A DNA stretch of 64,000 nt from Rubrivivax benzoatilyticus JA2 = ATCC BAA-35. GTDB lineage: Bacteria; Pseudomonadota; Gammaproteobacteria; Burkholderiales; Burkholderiaceae_C. The first letter of the stretch is position 1. Each line of letters opens with the position of its first letter. The translations under genes were made by a program, and so were the position numbers. The notes under the pieces were generated by a model. It ran no database searches. It was not told where the DNA came from and saw only the letters and a list, made by a program, of their open reading frames with translations. Below are positions 33,438 to 42,218 of the stretch, piece by piece. The DNA lies in NCBI RefSeq assembly GCF_000190375.1, contig NZ_AEWG01000105.1, forward strand, positions 1 to 64,000, written 5' to 3'.

Positions 33438-34212
33438 GCTGAGGCTGTTCTTCGTCGCGCTGCAATTCATGACGCGCGTGCCGGTGCCGGCCTGGGTGGG
33501 CTGGCGGCCGGAGCTGATGCACGCCAGCTCGCGCTACTACCCGGCCGTCGGCCTGGTGGTCGGCGGCTTCGGCGCCGCGGTGCTGTGGTTCGCGGCCCCG
33601 CTGTGGCCGGCGCCGGTGGCCATCGGGCTGTCGATGGCGGCCACCGTCTGGATGACCGGCGCCTTCCACGAGGACGGGCTGGCCGACACCTGCGACGCGC
33701 TGGGTGGCGCGGTGAGCCGCGAGAAGGCGCTCACGATCATGAAGGACTCGCGCATCGGCAGCTACGGCGCCTGCGCTCTGGTGGCCGTGCTCGGCCTGAA
33801 GGCCGCGGCGCTGCACGGGCTGGCGACACGCGACTTCCTCGCCACGCTGGCCATCCTGCCGCTGGCGCACGCCTGGTCGCGTGCGGTGCCGGTGCTGATG
33901 CTGCGCCTGCTGAGCTACGCCGGCGACCTGGAGCACGCCAAGTCCAAGCCGCTTGCGCAGAAGGCGAGCGCCGGCACGCTGTTCGTCGTCGTGGCGTGGT
34001 GTGCCGCTGCCGGCGCCGCCGCGGTGCTGTGGCGCCTGGACCTGGCGCACACGACGCTGGCGGCGCTGGTCGTCGGCGCGGTGACGCTGTGGATGGCACG
34101 CTGGCTGGCGCGCCGCCTGGGCGGCTACACCGGCGACACGCTGGGCGCGGCGCAGCAGTTCGCCGAGCTCGGCGTCTACCTCGCCTTCCTGGCGGGCATG
34201 CAGCATGGCTGA
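33427..34212 (+). CDS. cobS: Adenosylcobinamide-GDP ribazoletransferase (cobalamin synthase)
   Basis: 261 residues, inner membrane, about six helices. FFVALQFMTRVPVP N-terminus; the metal/active-site segment GAFHEDGLADTCDALGG with the DxxxD-type acidic pair; MKDSRIGSYGA follows. GTG start at 33427 inside the end of cobT; overlaps cobC by 8 bases. Confidence 0.96.
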   Translation: MLHELRLFFVALQFMTRVPVPAWVGWRPELMHASSRYYPAVGLVVGGFGAAVLWFAAPLWPAPVAIGLSMAATVWMTGAFHEDGLADTCDALGGAVSREKALTIMKDSRIGSYGACALVAVLGLKAAALHGLATRDFLATLAILPLAHAWSRAVPVLMLRLLSYAGDLEHAKSKPLAQKASAGTLFVVVAWCAAAGAAAVLWRLDLAHTTLAALVVGAVTLWMARWLARRLGGYTGDTLGAAQQFAELGVYLAFLAGMQHG

Positions 34213-34741
34213 GCTCTGGGCCTGGCGACATCCGCGTGTGGCCGGCGCCGCCGGCCGCTGCCTGGGCCGAACCGACCTGCCGGTCGACCGGCGCCGCGCC
34301 AAACGTCTGGCGCACCGCATCCGCGCCGCGGCGCGCCGCCACGGCCTGCCGCGGGCGGTGACGGTGTCGCCGCTGGCACGCTGCCGCGAGGTCGGCCGCT
34401 GGCTGGCGCTCTGGGGCTGGAAGGTCGACGTCGACGCCGGCCTCGCCGAGCTCGACTTCGGCGCCTGGGACGGACAGCGCTGGAGCGACATCGCCTGGCC
34501 CGAGGTCGAGGCCTGGCAGAACGACCTGTGGCGCTACGCGCCCGGCGGCGGCGAGACGCTGCAGGCGCTGACGGCGCGGGTGCATGGCTGGGCCGGTGCG
34601 GTGCAGGGCGTGCGCCTGGTCGTCGGCCACGCCGGCTGGCTGAACGCGCTGCGCGCCGTCCCGCGCGGCGCCACCGGCTTTGCCGCACGCGACTGGCCGG
34701 CGCCGCCGCGCCACGGCGAGTGTGTCGTCTGGCGGGGCTGA
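34205..34741 (+). CDS. cobC: Alpha-ribazole phosphatase-like histidine phosphatase CobC
   Basis: 178 residues, histidine phosphatase superfamily. The usual RHG active-site motif is RHP here (LWAWRHPRVAG); the second His is in VVGHAGWLNALR. RTDLPV, SPLARCREV and AELDFGAWDG match the CobC group. Last gene of the B12 operon, overlapping cobS. The RHP variant may reduce activity, but position argues for function. Confidence 0.88.
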   Translation: MAELWAWRHPRVAGAAGRCLGRTDLPVDRRRAKRLAHRIRAAARRHGLPRAVTVSPLARCREVGRWLALWGWKVDVDAGLAELDFGAWDGQRWSDIAWPEVEAWQNDLWRYAPGGGETLQALTARVHGWAGAVQGVRLVVGHAGWLNALRAVPRGATGFAARDWPAPPRHGECVVWRG

Positions 34742-34850
34742 AAACGCAGTTCATCGGCCGCGCTGCGCAGTTCGTCGCACGCGCCTCGCGGCGGCCGGGG
34801 GCGCTGCCTAGAGTTCACTCCATCGACAACGTCACCCGATGGAGAGCGAA

Positions 34851-35000
34851 ATGAAAGACAGCTTCGTTGCCCGTGCCGCCGCCTTCGGTCTGGCCGCGAT
34901 GATGACCTTCGGCGTGCTCGGCAGCGTGGACTTCCTGGCCACGCCGCAGACCACCGCCTCGGCCGGCCAGCTGGCCGCCGCGCCGGCGCCGCGCGCCTGA
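34851..35000 (+). CDS. 49-residue small membrane or secreted protein, function unknown
   Basis: ATG at 34851 with GGAGAG at 34841-34846 and stop TGA at 34998-35000. The product begins MKDSFVARAAAFGLAAMM, has one hydrophobic stretch (AAAFGLAAMMTFGVLGSV) and an Ala/Pro tail ending in APAPRA. It could be an exported peptide or a single-span membrane protein. Separate from the B12 operon by 109 bases with a possible -10 (TAGAGT at 34809-34814). No family recognised. Confidence 0.6.
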   Translation: MKDSFVARAAAFGLAAMMTFGVLGSVDFLATPQTTASAGQLAAAPAPRA

Positions 35001-35005
35001 GGCGT

Positions 35006-35401
35006 TCAGCGCCGCCGCACCACCAGTTCCGCGTAGCCCGTCGCCGTGTCGGGCTCGCGAGAAAACGCCCAGTCGGGCAGCAGCACGAGCAGCACCTCGG
35101 CCGTCGTCAGCACGACCGAGCCGTAGCCCAGATGGCCGCCGAGCACGCGGCCGGTGGCGTCGCAGACGCTGGCATGCAGGTGCGACGCCCCGGGCGCCAC
35201 GCTGCCGGCCAGCGTCAGCAGCTCGACGCTGCCTTCGGGCCGCACCGTCGTCTCGGCGCCGGCCAGCCGCAGGACTGCGGGCTGCAGGCTGCCGATGCCC
35301 TGCAGCACGAAGCCGGCTTCGGCGCCGTGTTCGGACAGCGCCGCTTCCAGCGCACGCCGCAGGTCGGCGCCGGGCGGCAGCCGCAGCGGCAGCGTCTTCA
35401 T
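35006..35401 (-). CDS. PPC (DUF296) domain protein, DNA-binding-like
   Basis: 131 residues: the PPC/DUF296 fold seen in plant AT-hook proteins and bacterial PD1-like proteins. Motifs: PPGADLRRALEAAL, AGFVLQGIGSLQPAVLRL, HLHASVCD (metal-site histidines) and LGGHLGYGSVVLTTAEVLL. Role in bacteria unknown. ATGA overlap with the upstream hydrolase gene. It converges with the small-protein gene, 5 bases apart. Confidence 0.85.
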   Translation of the reverse strand: MKTLPLRLPPGADLRRALEAALSEHGAEAGFVLQGIGSLQPAVLRLAGAETTVRPEGSVELLTLAGSVAPGASHLHASVCDATGRVLGGHLGYGSVVLTTAEVLLVLLPDWAFSREPDTATGYAELVVRRR

Positions 35402-36213
35402 GCCGCTTCGGCCGCGGCCAGGCGCGCCAGCACCGCGTCGGCCACGGCCAGCGGCTGCTCCATCGGCACCAGGTGCGTGCCGGCGATCCACTCGACCTGG
35501 CCGCGGGTGATCGCGCGTGTCGCCGCCATGCCGACCTGGCGCACTTCCAGCGATTGCGTGCCGCCGATGAAGGCCACCGGGCAGCGCGGCGGATGCCGGT
35601 GCACCAGATCGCCCAGGTGGTGCGGCAGCGTGTTGTAGAAACGCGTCTCGACGTCGCGGTGGAAGGCCAGGCGCACGCCGCCGGCCGGGTCGGGCTCGGT
35701 GCCGTGGGCGATGTAGTCGGCCAGCACACGCGGGTCCCAGCGCGCGAACACCGCCTTCTTCGCGAAGTGCTCCAGCGCCGCCTCGGCCGAGGGCCAGTGC
35801 TGGCGCCTCGCCTTGGACACCTTGCCGGGCGAGATGCGGCCGATCAGCTTCGTCGCCTTGGCGACCTGCACGCTGTGCGCACGCCAGCCGGCGAGCACCG
35901 GCGAGTCGAGCATCACCACCGAGGCGGCGAGCTCGGGCCGCCGGCAGGCCGCCATCAGGCTCAGGTAGCCGCCCAGCGAATGGCCGACGAAGTGCACGCG
36001 CCGGCCCGGCGCCGCCTCGTCGACGAAGTCCAGCAGCTGGCGCGCGATGTGCGGCCAGTTGCCGGTGACCGGGTAGCGCGGGTCGTGGCCGACCTTGGGC
36101 AGCGCCAGCACCTCGTGCCCGGCGGCGCGCCAGTGCGCGAACAGCACGCCGTAGGTGCCGGCCGGGAAGCCGTTGGCGTGCGAAAAGACGATCGTGGAGT
36201 GCTCCGTGGCCAT
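35398..36213 (-). CDS. Alpha/beta-fold hydrolase
   Basis: 271 residues from MATEHSTIVFSH. Oxyanion region SHANGFPAGTY, nucleophile elbow GHSLGGY (Ser), acid in the RHPP...FIGGTQS region, and the catalytic His in GTHLVPMEQP. Substrate unknown; esterase or lipase-like. A TTG start 36 bases upstream is possible but lacks a good ribosome site. The region upstream is the palindrome array, so its promoter lies inside or next to that array. Confidence 0.88.
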   Translation of the reverse strand: MATEHSTIVFSHANGFPAGTYGVLFAHWRAAGHEVLALPKVGHDPRYPVTGNWPHIARQLLDFVDEAAPGRRVHFVGHSLGGYLSLMAACRRPELAASVVMLDSPVLAGWRAHSVQVAKATKLIGRISPGKVSKARRQHWPSAEAALEHFAKKAVFARWDPRVLADYIAHGTEPDPAGGVRLAFHRDVETRFYNTLPHHLGDLVHRHPPRCPVAFIGGTQSLEVRQVGMAATRAITRGQVEWIAGTHLVPMEQPLAVADAVLARLAAAEAA

Positions 36214-36262
36214 CAGCAGTTCTCGTGTACGGCGAATGATCGTCGACAACCGGGACGCGGAG

Positions 36263-36281
36263 CACGTCTCCGGCGGGACAG
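36263..36281 (+). repeat. 19-bp direct repeat, left copy flanking the palindrome array
   Basis: CACGTCTCCGGCGGGACAG here is identical to 36585-36603. The two copies bracket the tandem palindrome array. Confidence 0.85.
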
Positions 36282-36306
36282 TCGCGATCGCCTGGCTCGG
36301 AGCCCC

Positions 36307-36334
36307 GGGGTCAGGTCTCAGGAGACCTGACCCC
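36307..36334. repeat. 28-bp palindrome, copy 1
   Basis: Perfect 13-bp arms (GGGGTCAGGTCTC / GAGACCTGACCCC) around a 2-base centre. Member of a seven-copy dispersed family in this window. Confidence 0.9.
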
Positions 36335-36425
36335 GCCTGTCCCGGCTCGTGTCGCCTCTCGGGGACAGGTCGCCATCGGCGACCAGGGGGAGCGGCGTTG
36401 TTGACGCGCCTGACCGGGGAGCCCC

Positions 36426-36453
36426 GGGGTCAGGTCTCAGGAGACCTGACCCC
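36426..36453. repeat. 28-bp palindrome, copy 2
   Basis: Identical to copy 1, 119 bases further on. Confidence 0.9.
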
Positions 36454-36550
36454 GCCTTTCCCGGCTCGTGTCGCCCCTCGGGGACAGGTCGCCATCGGCG
36501 ACCAGGGGGGAGCGGCCTTGTTAACGCGCCTGACCGGATCCGGGAGCCCC

Positions 36551-36578
36551 GGGGTCAGGTCTCAGGAGACCTGACCCC
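36551..36578. repeat. 28-bp palindrome, copy 3
   Basis: Identical to copies 1 and 2, 125 bases after copy 2. Confidence 0.9.
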
Positions 36579-36584
36579 GCCTGT

Positions 36585-36603
36585 CACGTCTCCGGCGGGA
36601 CAG
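36585..36603 (+). repeat. 19-bp direct repeat, right copy flanking the palindrome array
   Basis: Exact match to 36263-36281. Confidence 0.85.
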
Positions 36604-36625
36604 GCGGCCGCGGGGCCGCCGGGGA

Positions 36626-37450
36626 TCAGACGATCCTCTCTCCGGGGTGCGTGATTTTCCGCATCGGCTCGTAGCGCGAATGGCGCGCCAGCAGCGGGTG
36701 CGCGGTGTCGCCGCCGTCCCAGCGCGGGTCGTCGATCGACTCGAAGACCTCGCGCAGGCGCTGGCCCCAGGTGCTGCGGATCATGCGGAAGTACGGGTTC
36801 TGCTCGTCGATGCAGACGTGGTCGCCCGAGGACAGCGTGCCGGCGCGGTAGACCATCAGGTCCAGCGGCAGGCCGACCGAGAGGTTGGACTTCAGCGTCG
36901 AGTCCATCGACACCAGCGCGCACTTGGCGGCTTCGTCCAGCGGCGTGGACGGCGTCAGCACGCGGTCGAGGATCGGCTTGCCGTACTTGCTCTCGCCGAT
37001 CTGGAAGAAGCAGGTCTCGCGCGTGGCCTCGATGAAGTTGCCGGCCGAGTAGACCAGGAACATGCGCATCGCCTCGCCGCCGATCTGGCCGCCGAAGATC
37101 ATGCTGGTGTTGAAGTCGACACCGGCGGCCTTCAGCGACGGGCCGTCCTGCTGGTAGACGCGGCGCACGGCGGCGCCGAGCACACGCGTGGCGTCGAACA
37201 TGCTGCGCGCGTTCCAGATCGTCAGCGGCTCCTCGTCGCCGTTGTCCAGCTTCTCGACCTGCAGGATCTCGCGCACGCTCTGGCTGATGCTCAGGTTGCC
37301 GGCCGACAGCATCACCATGAAACGGTCGCCGGGGCGCTCGTAGATCATCATCTTGCGATAGGTGCTGATCTGGTCGAGGCCCGCGTTGGTGCGCGAGTCG
37401 GAGAGGAAGACGAGCCCGGCTTCGAGCCGGATGCCGACGCAGTAAGTCAT
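36626..37450 (-). CDS. Proteasome-type peptidase Anbu-like (ancestral beta subunit)
   Basis: 274 residues, Ntn-hydrolase fold. The N-terminus MTYCVGIRLEAGLVFLSDSRTNAGLDQISTYRKM puts Thr2 in the nucleophile position; Asp18 (in LSDSRT) and Lys33 match the proteasome Thr1/Asp17/Lys33 triad within one residue. The upstream Met gives a Pro-rich N-terminus that does not fit, so I start at MTYC. In other bacteria Anbu usually lies with a transglutaminase, an alpha-E protein and an ATP-grasp protein; here none of these is adjacent. Function in vivo is unsettled. Palindromic repeats lie on both sides. Confidence 0.88.
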   Translation of the reverse strand: MTYCVGIRLEAGLVFLSDSRTNAGLDQISTYRKMMIYERPGDRFMVMLSAGNLSISQSVREILQVEKLDNGDEEPLTIWNARSMFDATRVLGAAVRRVYQQDGPSLKAAGVDFNTSMIFGGQIGGEAMRMFLVYSAGNFIEATRETCFFQIGESKYGKPILDRVLTPSTPLDEAAKCALVSMDSTLKSNLSVGLPLDLMVYRAGTLSSGDHVCIDEQNPYFRMIRSTWGQRLREVFESIDDPRWDGGDTAHPLLARHSRYEPMRKITHPGERIV

Positions 37451-37530
37451 CGGAGGGGGCGGGCGGTTTCGCCCGTGGAGGTGATGCGACGAAGGCCGCA
37501 AGCGTAGCAGCGGCCGGGGGTGCCGGGGTC

Positions 37531-37657
37531 GGGGTCAGGTACGGGGTCAGTACGGGGGGCCAGTATGGGGTCAGGTCCCGAGGGACCTGACCCCCATCGC
37601 CGCCGACCCCCATCGCCGCCATCGCCGTGACCCCCATCGCCGTGACCCCCATCGCCG
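37531..37657. repeat. Palindrome fragments and GACCCCCATCGCCG tandem repeat upstream of Anbu
   Basis: Partial arms GGGGTCAGGT (37531-37540) and GGGGTCAG (37543-37550) precede the full palindrome at 37567-37594. GACCCCCATCGCCG then occurs four times (37589-37602, 37605-37618, 37629-37642, 37644-37657); the first copy includes part of the palindrome's right arm. With the flanks this makes up the 250-base gap between Anbu and mutS; no gene seen. Confidence 0.8.
37567..37594. repeat. 28-bp palindrome, copy 4
   Basis: 13-bp arms GGGGTCAGGTCCC / GGGACCTGACCCC around GA. Confidence 0.9.
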
Positions 37658-37700
37658 AGGCGCCGCCAGGAACGGCCCGCCGGGCCGTCCACGTCCGGCC

Positions 37701-40298
37701 TCAGCCGAGCAGCGCCTTCAGCCGGTACAGCGCGTCCAGCGCCTCGCGCGGCGCCAGGCGGTCGGGGTCGATCGCGGCCAGCGCCGCTTCCACCGCCGAA
37801 GGCTCGGGCGCTGCCGCGGCCGGCGGCGGCGCGAACAGGTCGACCTGCGCGTGGCCGGCCTGGGCCTTGGCTTCCAGCGCCTCCAGCGTCGCCCGTGCCT
37901 GGCGGATCACCGTCGCCGGCATGCCGGCCAGGCGCGCGACCTGCACGCCGTAGCTGCGGCTCGCCGGGCCGGGTTCGATCTGGTGCAGGAAGACGATGTC
38001 GTGGCCGCTCTCGACGGCGCCGACGTGCAGGTTCAGCGCGCGTTCGTGCTCGGCCGGGAACTCGGTGAGCTCGAAGTAGTGCGTCGCGAACAGCGTGAAG
38101 CTGCGGTTGCGGTCGTGCAGCTGGGTCGCGATGGCCGCGGCCAGCGCCAGGCCGTCGAAGGTGCTGGTGCCGCGGCCGATCTCGTCCATCAGCACCAGGC
38201 TGTGCTCGGTGGCGGTGTGCACGATGGCCGCGGCCTCGGTCATCTCGAGCATGAAGGTCGACTGCGCGTTGGCCAGGTCGTCGGCCGCGCCGATGCGGGT
38301 GTGGATCGCGTCGACCGGCCCCAGACGGCAGGCGCTGGCCGGCACGTACGAGCCCATCGCCGCCAGCAGCACGATCAGCGCCACCTGGCGCATGAAGGTG
38401 CTCTTGCCGCCCATGTTGGGGCCGGTGATGACGAGCAGCCTGGTCTTCGCGTCGAGCCGGCAGTGGTTGGCGATGAAGGGCCCGGCGCCGGTCTCGCGCA
38501 GCCGCGCCTCGACGACCGGGTGGCGGCCGGCCTCGATCTCGATGCAGGGGTAGGGCACGAACTCTGGGCGGCACCAGCCCAGCGCCGCGGCGCGTTCGGC
38601 CAGCGTTGCCAGCGCGTCCAGCGAAGCCAGCGCCCGCGCCAGCGCGGTCAGCGGCGGCAGCAGCGGCTGCAGCGCGTCGAGCACCTGCTCGTAGATCCAC
38701 TTCTCGCGCGCCAGCGCACGCTCCTGCGCCGACAGCGCCTTGTCCTCGAAGGCTTTCAGCTCGGGCGTGATGTAGCGCTCGGCGTTCTTCAGCGTCTGGC
38801 GGCGCTGGTAGTCGGCCGGCACCTTGTCGCGGCCGGAGCTGGTGACCTCGATGTAGAAACCGTGCACCTTGTTGAACTGCACACGCAGGTTGCCGATACC
38901 GGTGCGCGCACGTTCGCGCGACTCCAGGTCGAGCAGGAAGGCGTCGCAGTTCTGGCTGATCGCGCGCAGCTCGTCGAGCTCGGCGTCGACGCCGGCGGCG
39001 ATGACGCCGCCGTCGCGCAGCATCACTGCCGGCTCCTCGGCGATCGCCGACAGCACGTTGGCGATGCCGTCGTCGGGCGCCAGCGCGGCGTCGAACTCGG
39101 CCAGCAGCGGCGCGCCGGCCGGCACCGCGGTGCGCAGCGCCGGCAGGCCCAGCAGCGTCGCACGCAGCCCCGACAGTTCGCGCGGGCGCACCTGGCGCAG
39201 CGCGATGCGCGCGGTGATGCGCTCGACGTCGCTGACGCCGCGCAGCGCGTCGCGCAGCGGCTCGTAGCCCTGGTCCAGCAGGCAGGCGATGGCTTCGTGG
39301 CGCGCGCGCGCCTCGCTGCGGTCGCGTTGCGGGTGCGTCAGCCAGTGGCGCAGCCGGCGGCTGCCCATGCCGGTGCGGCAGGTGTCCAGCAGCGACAGCA
39401 GCGTCGGGCTGTCCTCGCCACGCAGCGTCTGCACCAGCTCGAGGTTGCGGTGCGTAGCCGGCGGCAGCTCGATCAGCTCGCTGGAACGCGGCACGGCGAC
39501 GCTGCGCAGATGCGCCAGCGCGCGGCCCTGGGTGTGTTCGGCAAAACTCAGCAGCGCCGCGGCGGCGGCGTGCGCGACCTTCAGCTCCTGGGCGCCGAAG
39601 CCGGCCAGCGTCGCCACCTGAAGCTGCTCGCGCAGCTTGCGTTCGCCCAAAGCCGACTCGAACTGCCAGGCCGGGCGCGCCGTGCGCGCGCAAGGCGCCT
39701 GGGCGAGTGCTGCCGGCAGCTCGCCGCTGCCGTCGTGCAGCAGCTCGGCCGGCTGCAGCCGCGCCAGCCAGCCGGCGAGTTCACGCTCGCTGCATTCGGT
39801 GAGCCCGAGCTCGCCGCTGGCCAGGCCCAGCCAGGCCAGGCCCCAGGTGTTGCGCTGGCGGTGCACGGCCAGCAGCAGCGTGTCGGCGCGTTCGGCCAGC
39901 AGCTCGCTGTCGGTCACCGTGCCCGGCGTGACGACACGCACCACCTTGCGTTCGACCGGGCCCTTGGCGGCACCGACCTCGCCGACCTGCTCGGCGATCG
40001 CCACCGCCTCGCCCAGCTTCAGCAGCCGCGCGAGGTAGGCGTCGACCGAATGCACCGGCACGCCGGCCATCACCACCGGCTCGCCGGCGCTCTGGCCGCG
40101 CGTCGTCAGCGTGATGTCCAGCAGCCGGTTGGCCTTGCGCGCGTCGTCGTAGAAGAGCTCGTAGAAATCGCCCATCCGGTAGAAGACGAGCGTGTCCGGA
40201 AACTCCGCTTTGATCCGTAGATACTGGACCATCATGGGCGTGTGACCCGAGAAATCGGGCGCGGCGGGGGCGGAGGCGGTCGGGGTGTCGGCGGACAT
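37701..40298 (-). CDS. mutS: DNA mismatch repair protein MutS
   Basis: 865 residues. Mismatch-binding domain with the Phe-x-Glu motif in [11 protein letters not shown] (residue about 40), connector, lever and clamp domains, then the ABC ATPase with Walker [15 protein letters not shown] (Lys632), FMLEMTEAA, Walker [17 protein letters not shown] and FATHYFEL. Works with MutL (start of this window). C-terminal helix-turn-helix and a Pro-rich segment follow, ending RLKALLG. The ATG at 40298 fits the family; it is followed by a disordered Ala/Pro N-terminus. Confidence 0.98.
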   Translation of the reverse strand: MSADTPTASAPAAPDFSGHTPMMVQYLRIKAEFPDTLVFYRMGDFYELFYDDARKANRLLDITLTTRGQSAGEPVVMAGVPVHSVDAYLARLLKLGEAVAIAEQVGEVGAAKGPVERKVVRVVTPGTVTDSELLAERADTLLLAVHRQRNTWGLAWLGLASGELGLTECSERELAGWLARLQPAELLHDGSGELPAALAQAPCARTARPAWQFESALGERKLREQLQVATLAGFGAQELKVAHAAAAALLSFAEHTQGRALAHLRSVAVPRSSELIELPPATHRNLELVQTLRGEDSPTLLSLLDTCRTGMGSRRLRHWLTHPQRDRSEARARHEAIACLLDQGYEPLRDALRGVSDVERITARIALRQVRPRELSGLRATLLGLPALRTAVPAGAPLLAEFDAALAPDDGIANVLSAIAEEPAVMLRDGGVIAAGVDAELDELRAISQNCDAFLLDLESRERARTGIGNLRVQFNKVHGFYIEVTSSGRDKVPADYQRRQTLKNAERYITPELKAFEDKALSAQERALAREKWIYEQVLDALQPLLPPLTALARALASLDALATLAERAAALGWCRPEFVPYPCIEIEAGRHPVVEARLRETGAGPFIANHCRLDAKTRLLVITGPNMGGKSTFMRQVALIVLLAAMGSYVPASACRLGPVDAIHTRIGAADDLANAQSTFMLEMTEAAAIVHTATEHSLVLMDEIGRGTSTFDGLALAAAIATQLHDRNRSFTLFATHYFELTEFPAEHERALNLHVGAVESGHDIVFLHQIEPGPASRSYGVQVARLAGMPATVIRQARATLEALEAKAQAGHAQVDLFAPPPAAAAPEPSAVEAALAAIDPDRLAPREALDALYRLKALLG

Positions 40299-40321
40299 GC
40301 GGTGGGGGCGCTGAAACGACA

Positions 40322-40350
40322 GCCGCCGGCTCGCGTGAGCGGCCGGCGGC
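40322..40350. other. GC-rich hairpin between suhB and mutS
   Basis: GCCGCCGGC (40322-40330) pairs with GCCGGCGGC (40342-40350) around an 11-base loop in the 96-base gap. No T-run on either strand, so terminator function is uncertain. Confidence 0.35.
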
Positions 40351-40394
40351 GCGGGGATTCACGGGGCGGGGGCGCCAGAGGCGCCGCCGCGGCC

Positions 40395-41363
40395 TCACAT
40401 CGGCGCGTCGCCGGGCTTGGCCAGGTCGGCCTTGCGGATGCGCGTCGGGCGCTTCTTCTCGGCCGGGGCGGCCGGCGTCGGCGCGGCCGCGGCGACGAAG
40501 GCGTCGGTCGCGTCGGGCTGGGCGGCGGCGGTGGCCGGCGCGGCCTCGGGTTCCTTGATGACGCGGGTGTACGGCGCCAGGATCTGCACCAGCTGGCCGT
40601 AGACCTTCGGGTTGCCGGCGACGACCTCGCGCTGATAGAGGAAGTCGGCTTCGCCGGTGAAGTTGCCGATCAGGCCGCCGGCCTCGGTGATGATCAGCGA
40701 GCCCGCGGCGATGTCCCAGGGGCTCAGCCCGGTCTCGAAGAAGCCGTCGTAATGGCCGGCGGCGACGTAGCACAGGTCCAGCGCGGCAGCGCCCGGGCGG
40801 CGCAGGCCGGCGCAGCTCTGCATCACCTCCTCGAACATCTTCACGTAGCGCTTGAAGTTGTCGCCCTTGCGGAACGGGAAGCCGGTTCCGACCAGCGAGT
40901 CCGACAGCCGCGTGCGCTTGGAGACCCGCAGGCGGCGGTCGTTGAGGTAGGCGCCGCGGCCGCGCGAGGCGTAGAACAGGTCGTTGCGCGTCGGGTCGTA
41001 GACGACGGCCTGCTGCACCTGGCCGCGGTGGGCCAGCGCGATCGACACCGCGTAGACCGGGAAGCCGTGCAGGAAGTTGGTCGTGCCGTCCAGCGGGTCG
41101 ATGATCCAGACGAACTCGCTGTCGCGCGAGCCGTGTTCGCGGCCCGACTCCTCGGCCAGGATGCCGTGGCCCGGGTAGGCCTCCAGCAGCGTCTCGATGA
41201 TGACCTGTTCGGCCGCACGGTCGACCTCGGTGACGAAGTCGTTCGGGCCCTTGCTGCCGACCTTCAGCACGTCCAGGTCCAGCGCCGCCCGGTTGATGAT
41301 GGACCCTGCCGCGCGGGCCGCCTTCACGGCGATGTTGAGCATGGGATGGATCGCGGTCGACAT
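40395..41363 (-). CDS. suhB: Inositol-1-monophosphatase SuhB with basic C-terminal extension
   Basis: 322 residues against about 267 for E. coli SuhB. Core motifs: [16 protein letters not shown] (metal Glu), [16 protein letters not shown] and the [17 protein letters not shown] block. After residue about 265 there is an Ala/Pro-rich linker and a basic end ([15 protein letters not shown]). SuhB is both a phosphatase and a ribosomal-RNA transcription antitermination factor. The start [20 protein letters not shown] is chosen over an upstream Met. Divergent from trmJ. Confidence 0.94.
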   Translation of the reverse strand: MSTAIHPMLNIAVKAARAAGSIINRAALDLDVLKVGSKGPNDFVTEVDRAAEQVIIETLLEAYPGHGILAEESGREHGSRDSEFVWIIDPLDGTTNFLHGFPVYAVSIALAHRGQVQQAVVYDPTRNDLFYASRGRGAYLNDRRLRVSKRTRLSDSLVGTGFPFRKGDNFKRYVKMFEEVMQSCAGLRRPGAAALDLCYVAAGHYDGFFETGLSPWDIAAGSLIITEAGGLIGNFTGEADFLYQREVVAGNPKVYGQLVQILAPYTRVIKEPEAAPATAAAQPDATDAFVAAAAPTPAAPAEKKRPTRIRKADLAKPGDAPM

Positions 41364-41476
41364 GGGCAGGGCCTGTTCGTAGGGGAGTGGGGGCGGGACG
41401 GGATGAAAGAGCGGTGCACGCCGGGCCGGCGACAATGCGCGCCCCGCAGCGTGTGCAACCCGGCATTTTAACGGTG

Positions 41477-42199
41477 ATGACCGACCCGACCCGATTCGTT
41501 CTCGTGGAAACCAGCCATGCCGGCAACGTCGGCGCGGCCGCGCGTGCGATGAAGGTGATGGGCTTCACGGATCTGGTGCTCGTGCGCCCGCGCTGGGCCG
41601 ACGTGCTGCAGCGCGAGGAGACGCTGGCGATGGCCAGCGGCGCCACCGACGTGCTGGCCGGCGCGCGCATCGTCGCCACGCTGGCCGAGGCGCTGGACGG
41701 CGTCACGCACGCCTGCGCGACGGCGATGACGCCGCGCGACTTCGGCCCGCCGACGGCAGCGCCGCGCCCGCACTTCGCCGAGCTGGCCGCACGCGGCGAT
41801 GACCGCGTGGCCTTCGTCTTCGGCCCCGAGCGCACGGGGCTGGCCAACGACGACGTCTACCGCTGCCACGTCTGCCTCTCGATCCCGACGCATCCCGACT
41901 ACGGCTCGCTGAATCTGGCCCAGGCGGTGCAGATCCTGGCCTACGACTGGCGCCAGGCGCAAGGCGGCTTCCCGGTCGTCGCGCGCACCGCCGACCCGCG
42001 CCTGGCCGACGCCGCCGCGGTGCAGGGCGTGCTCGAGCACTGGCAGCGCACGCTGGTCGAGATCGGTTTCCTCGACCCCGAGGCGCCGAAGAAGCTGATG
42101 CCGCGGCTCAACCAGCTGGCCAACCGTATGCGCCTGACGCATGAAGAAGTGCAGATCCTGCGAGGGATCGCACGTGCAGCTACACTGAAACGCGACTGA
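41477..42199 (+). CDS. trmJ: tRNA (cytidine/uridine-2'-O-)-methyltransferase TrmJ
   Basis: 240 residues, SPOUT family; methylates position 32 of t[43 protein letters not shown], and [21 protein letters not shown] form the knotted SAM site; [10 protein letters not shown] near the end is typical. ATG at 41477. cysE follows by 19 bases in the same direction. Confidence 0.96.
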   Translation: MTDPTRFVLVETSHAGNVGAAARAMKVMGFTDLVLVRPRWADVLQREETLAMASGATDVLAGARIVATLAEALDGVTHACATAMTPRDFGPPTAAPRPHFAELAARGDDRVAFVFGPERTGLANDDVYRCHVCLSIPTHPDYGSLNLAQAVQILAYDWRQAQGGFPVVARTADPRLADAAAVQGVLEHWQRTLVEIGFLDPEAPKKLMPRLNQLANRMRLTHEEVQILRGIARAATLKRD

Positions 42200-42218
42200 T
42201 TCCCCCGGAGCCCACCCC

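Larger units (their letters stand above)
36300..36584. repeat. Tandem array of about 119-125-bp units carrying palindromes
   Basis: Units start with GAGCCCCGGGGTCAGG at 36300, 36419 and 36544; the third is partial, giving about 2.4 copies with only a few mismatches. Each unit contains the 28-bp palindrome, a GGTCGCC-ATC-GGCGACC hairpin (36368-36384 and 36487-36503), and CCTGTCCC...GGGACAGG pairing in the first unit. The second unit has a C-to-T-type change breaking that last pairing and a short insertion (GATCC) at its end. The array fills the gap between the hydrolase start and the Anbu-like gene end; no gene is seen in it. Confidence 0.85.

Noticed and set aside
36155-36574. Plus-strand open frame across the palindrome array
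   Set aside because: Repeats the array in translation and has no ribosome site or family features.
36300-36603. CRISPR array from repeated palindromes
   Set aside because: Only 2.4 units; the whole 119-base unit is repeated rather than short repeats with unique spacers, and no cas genes are present.
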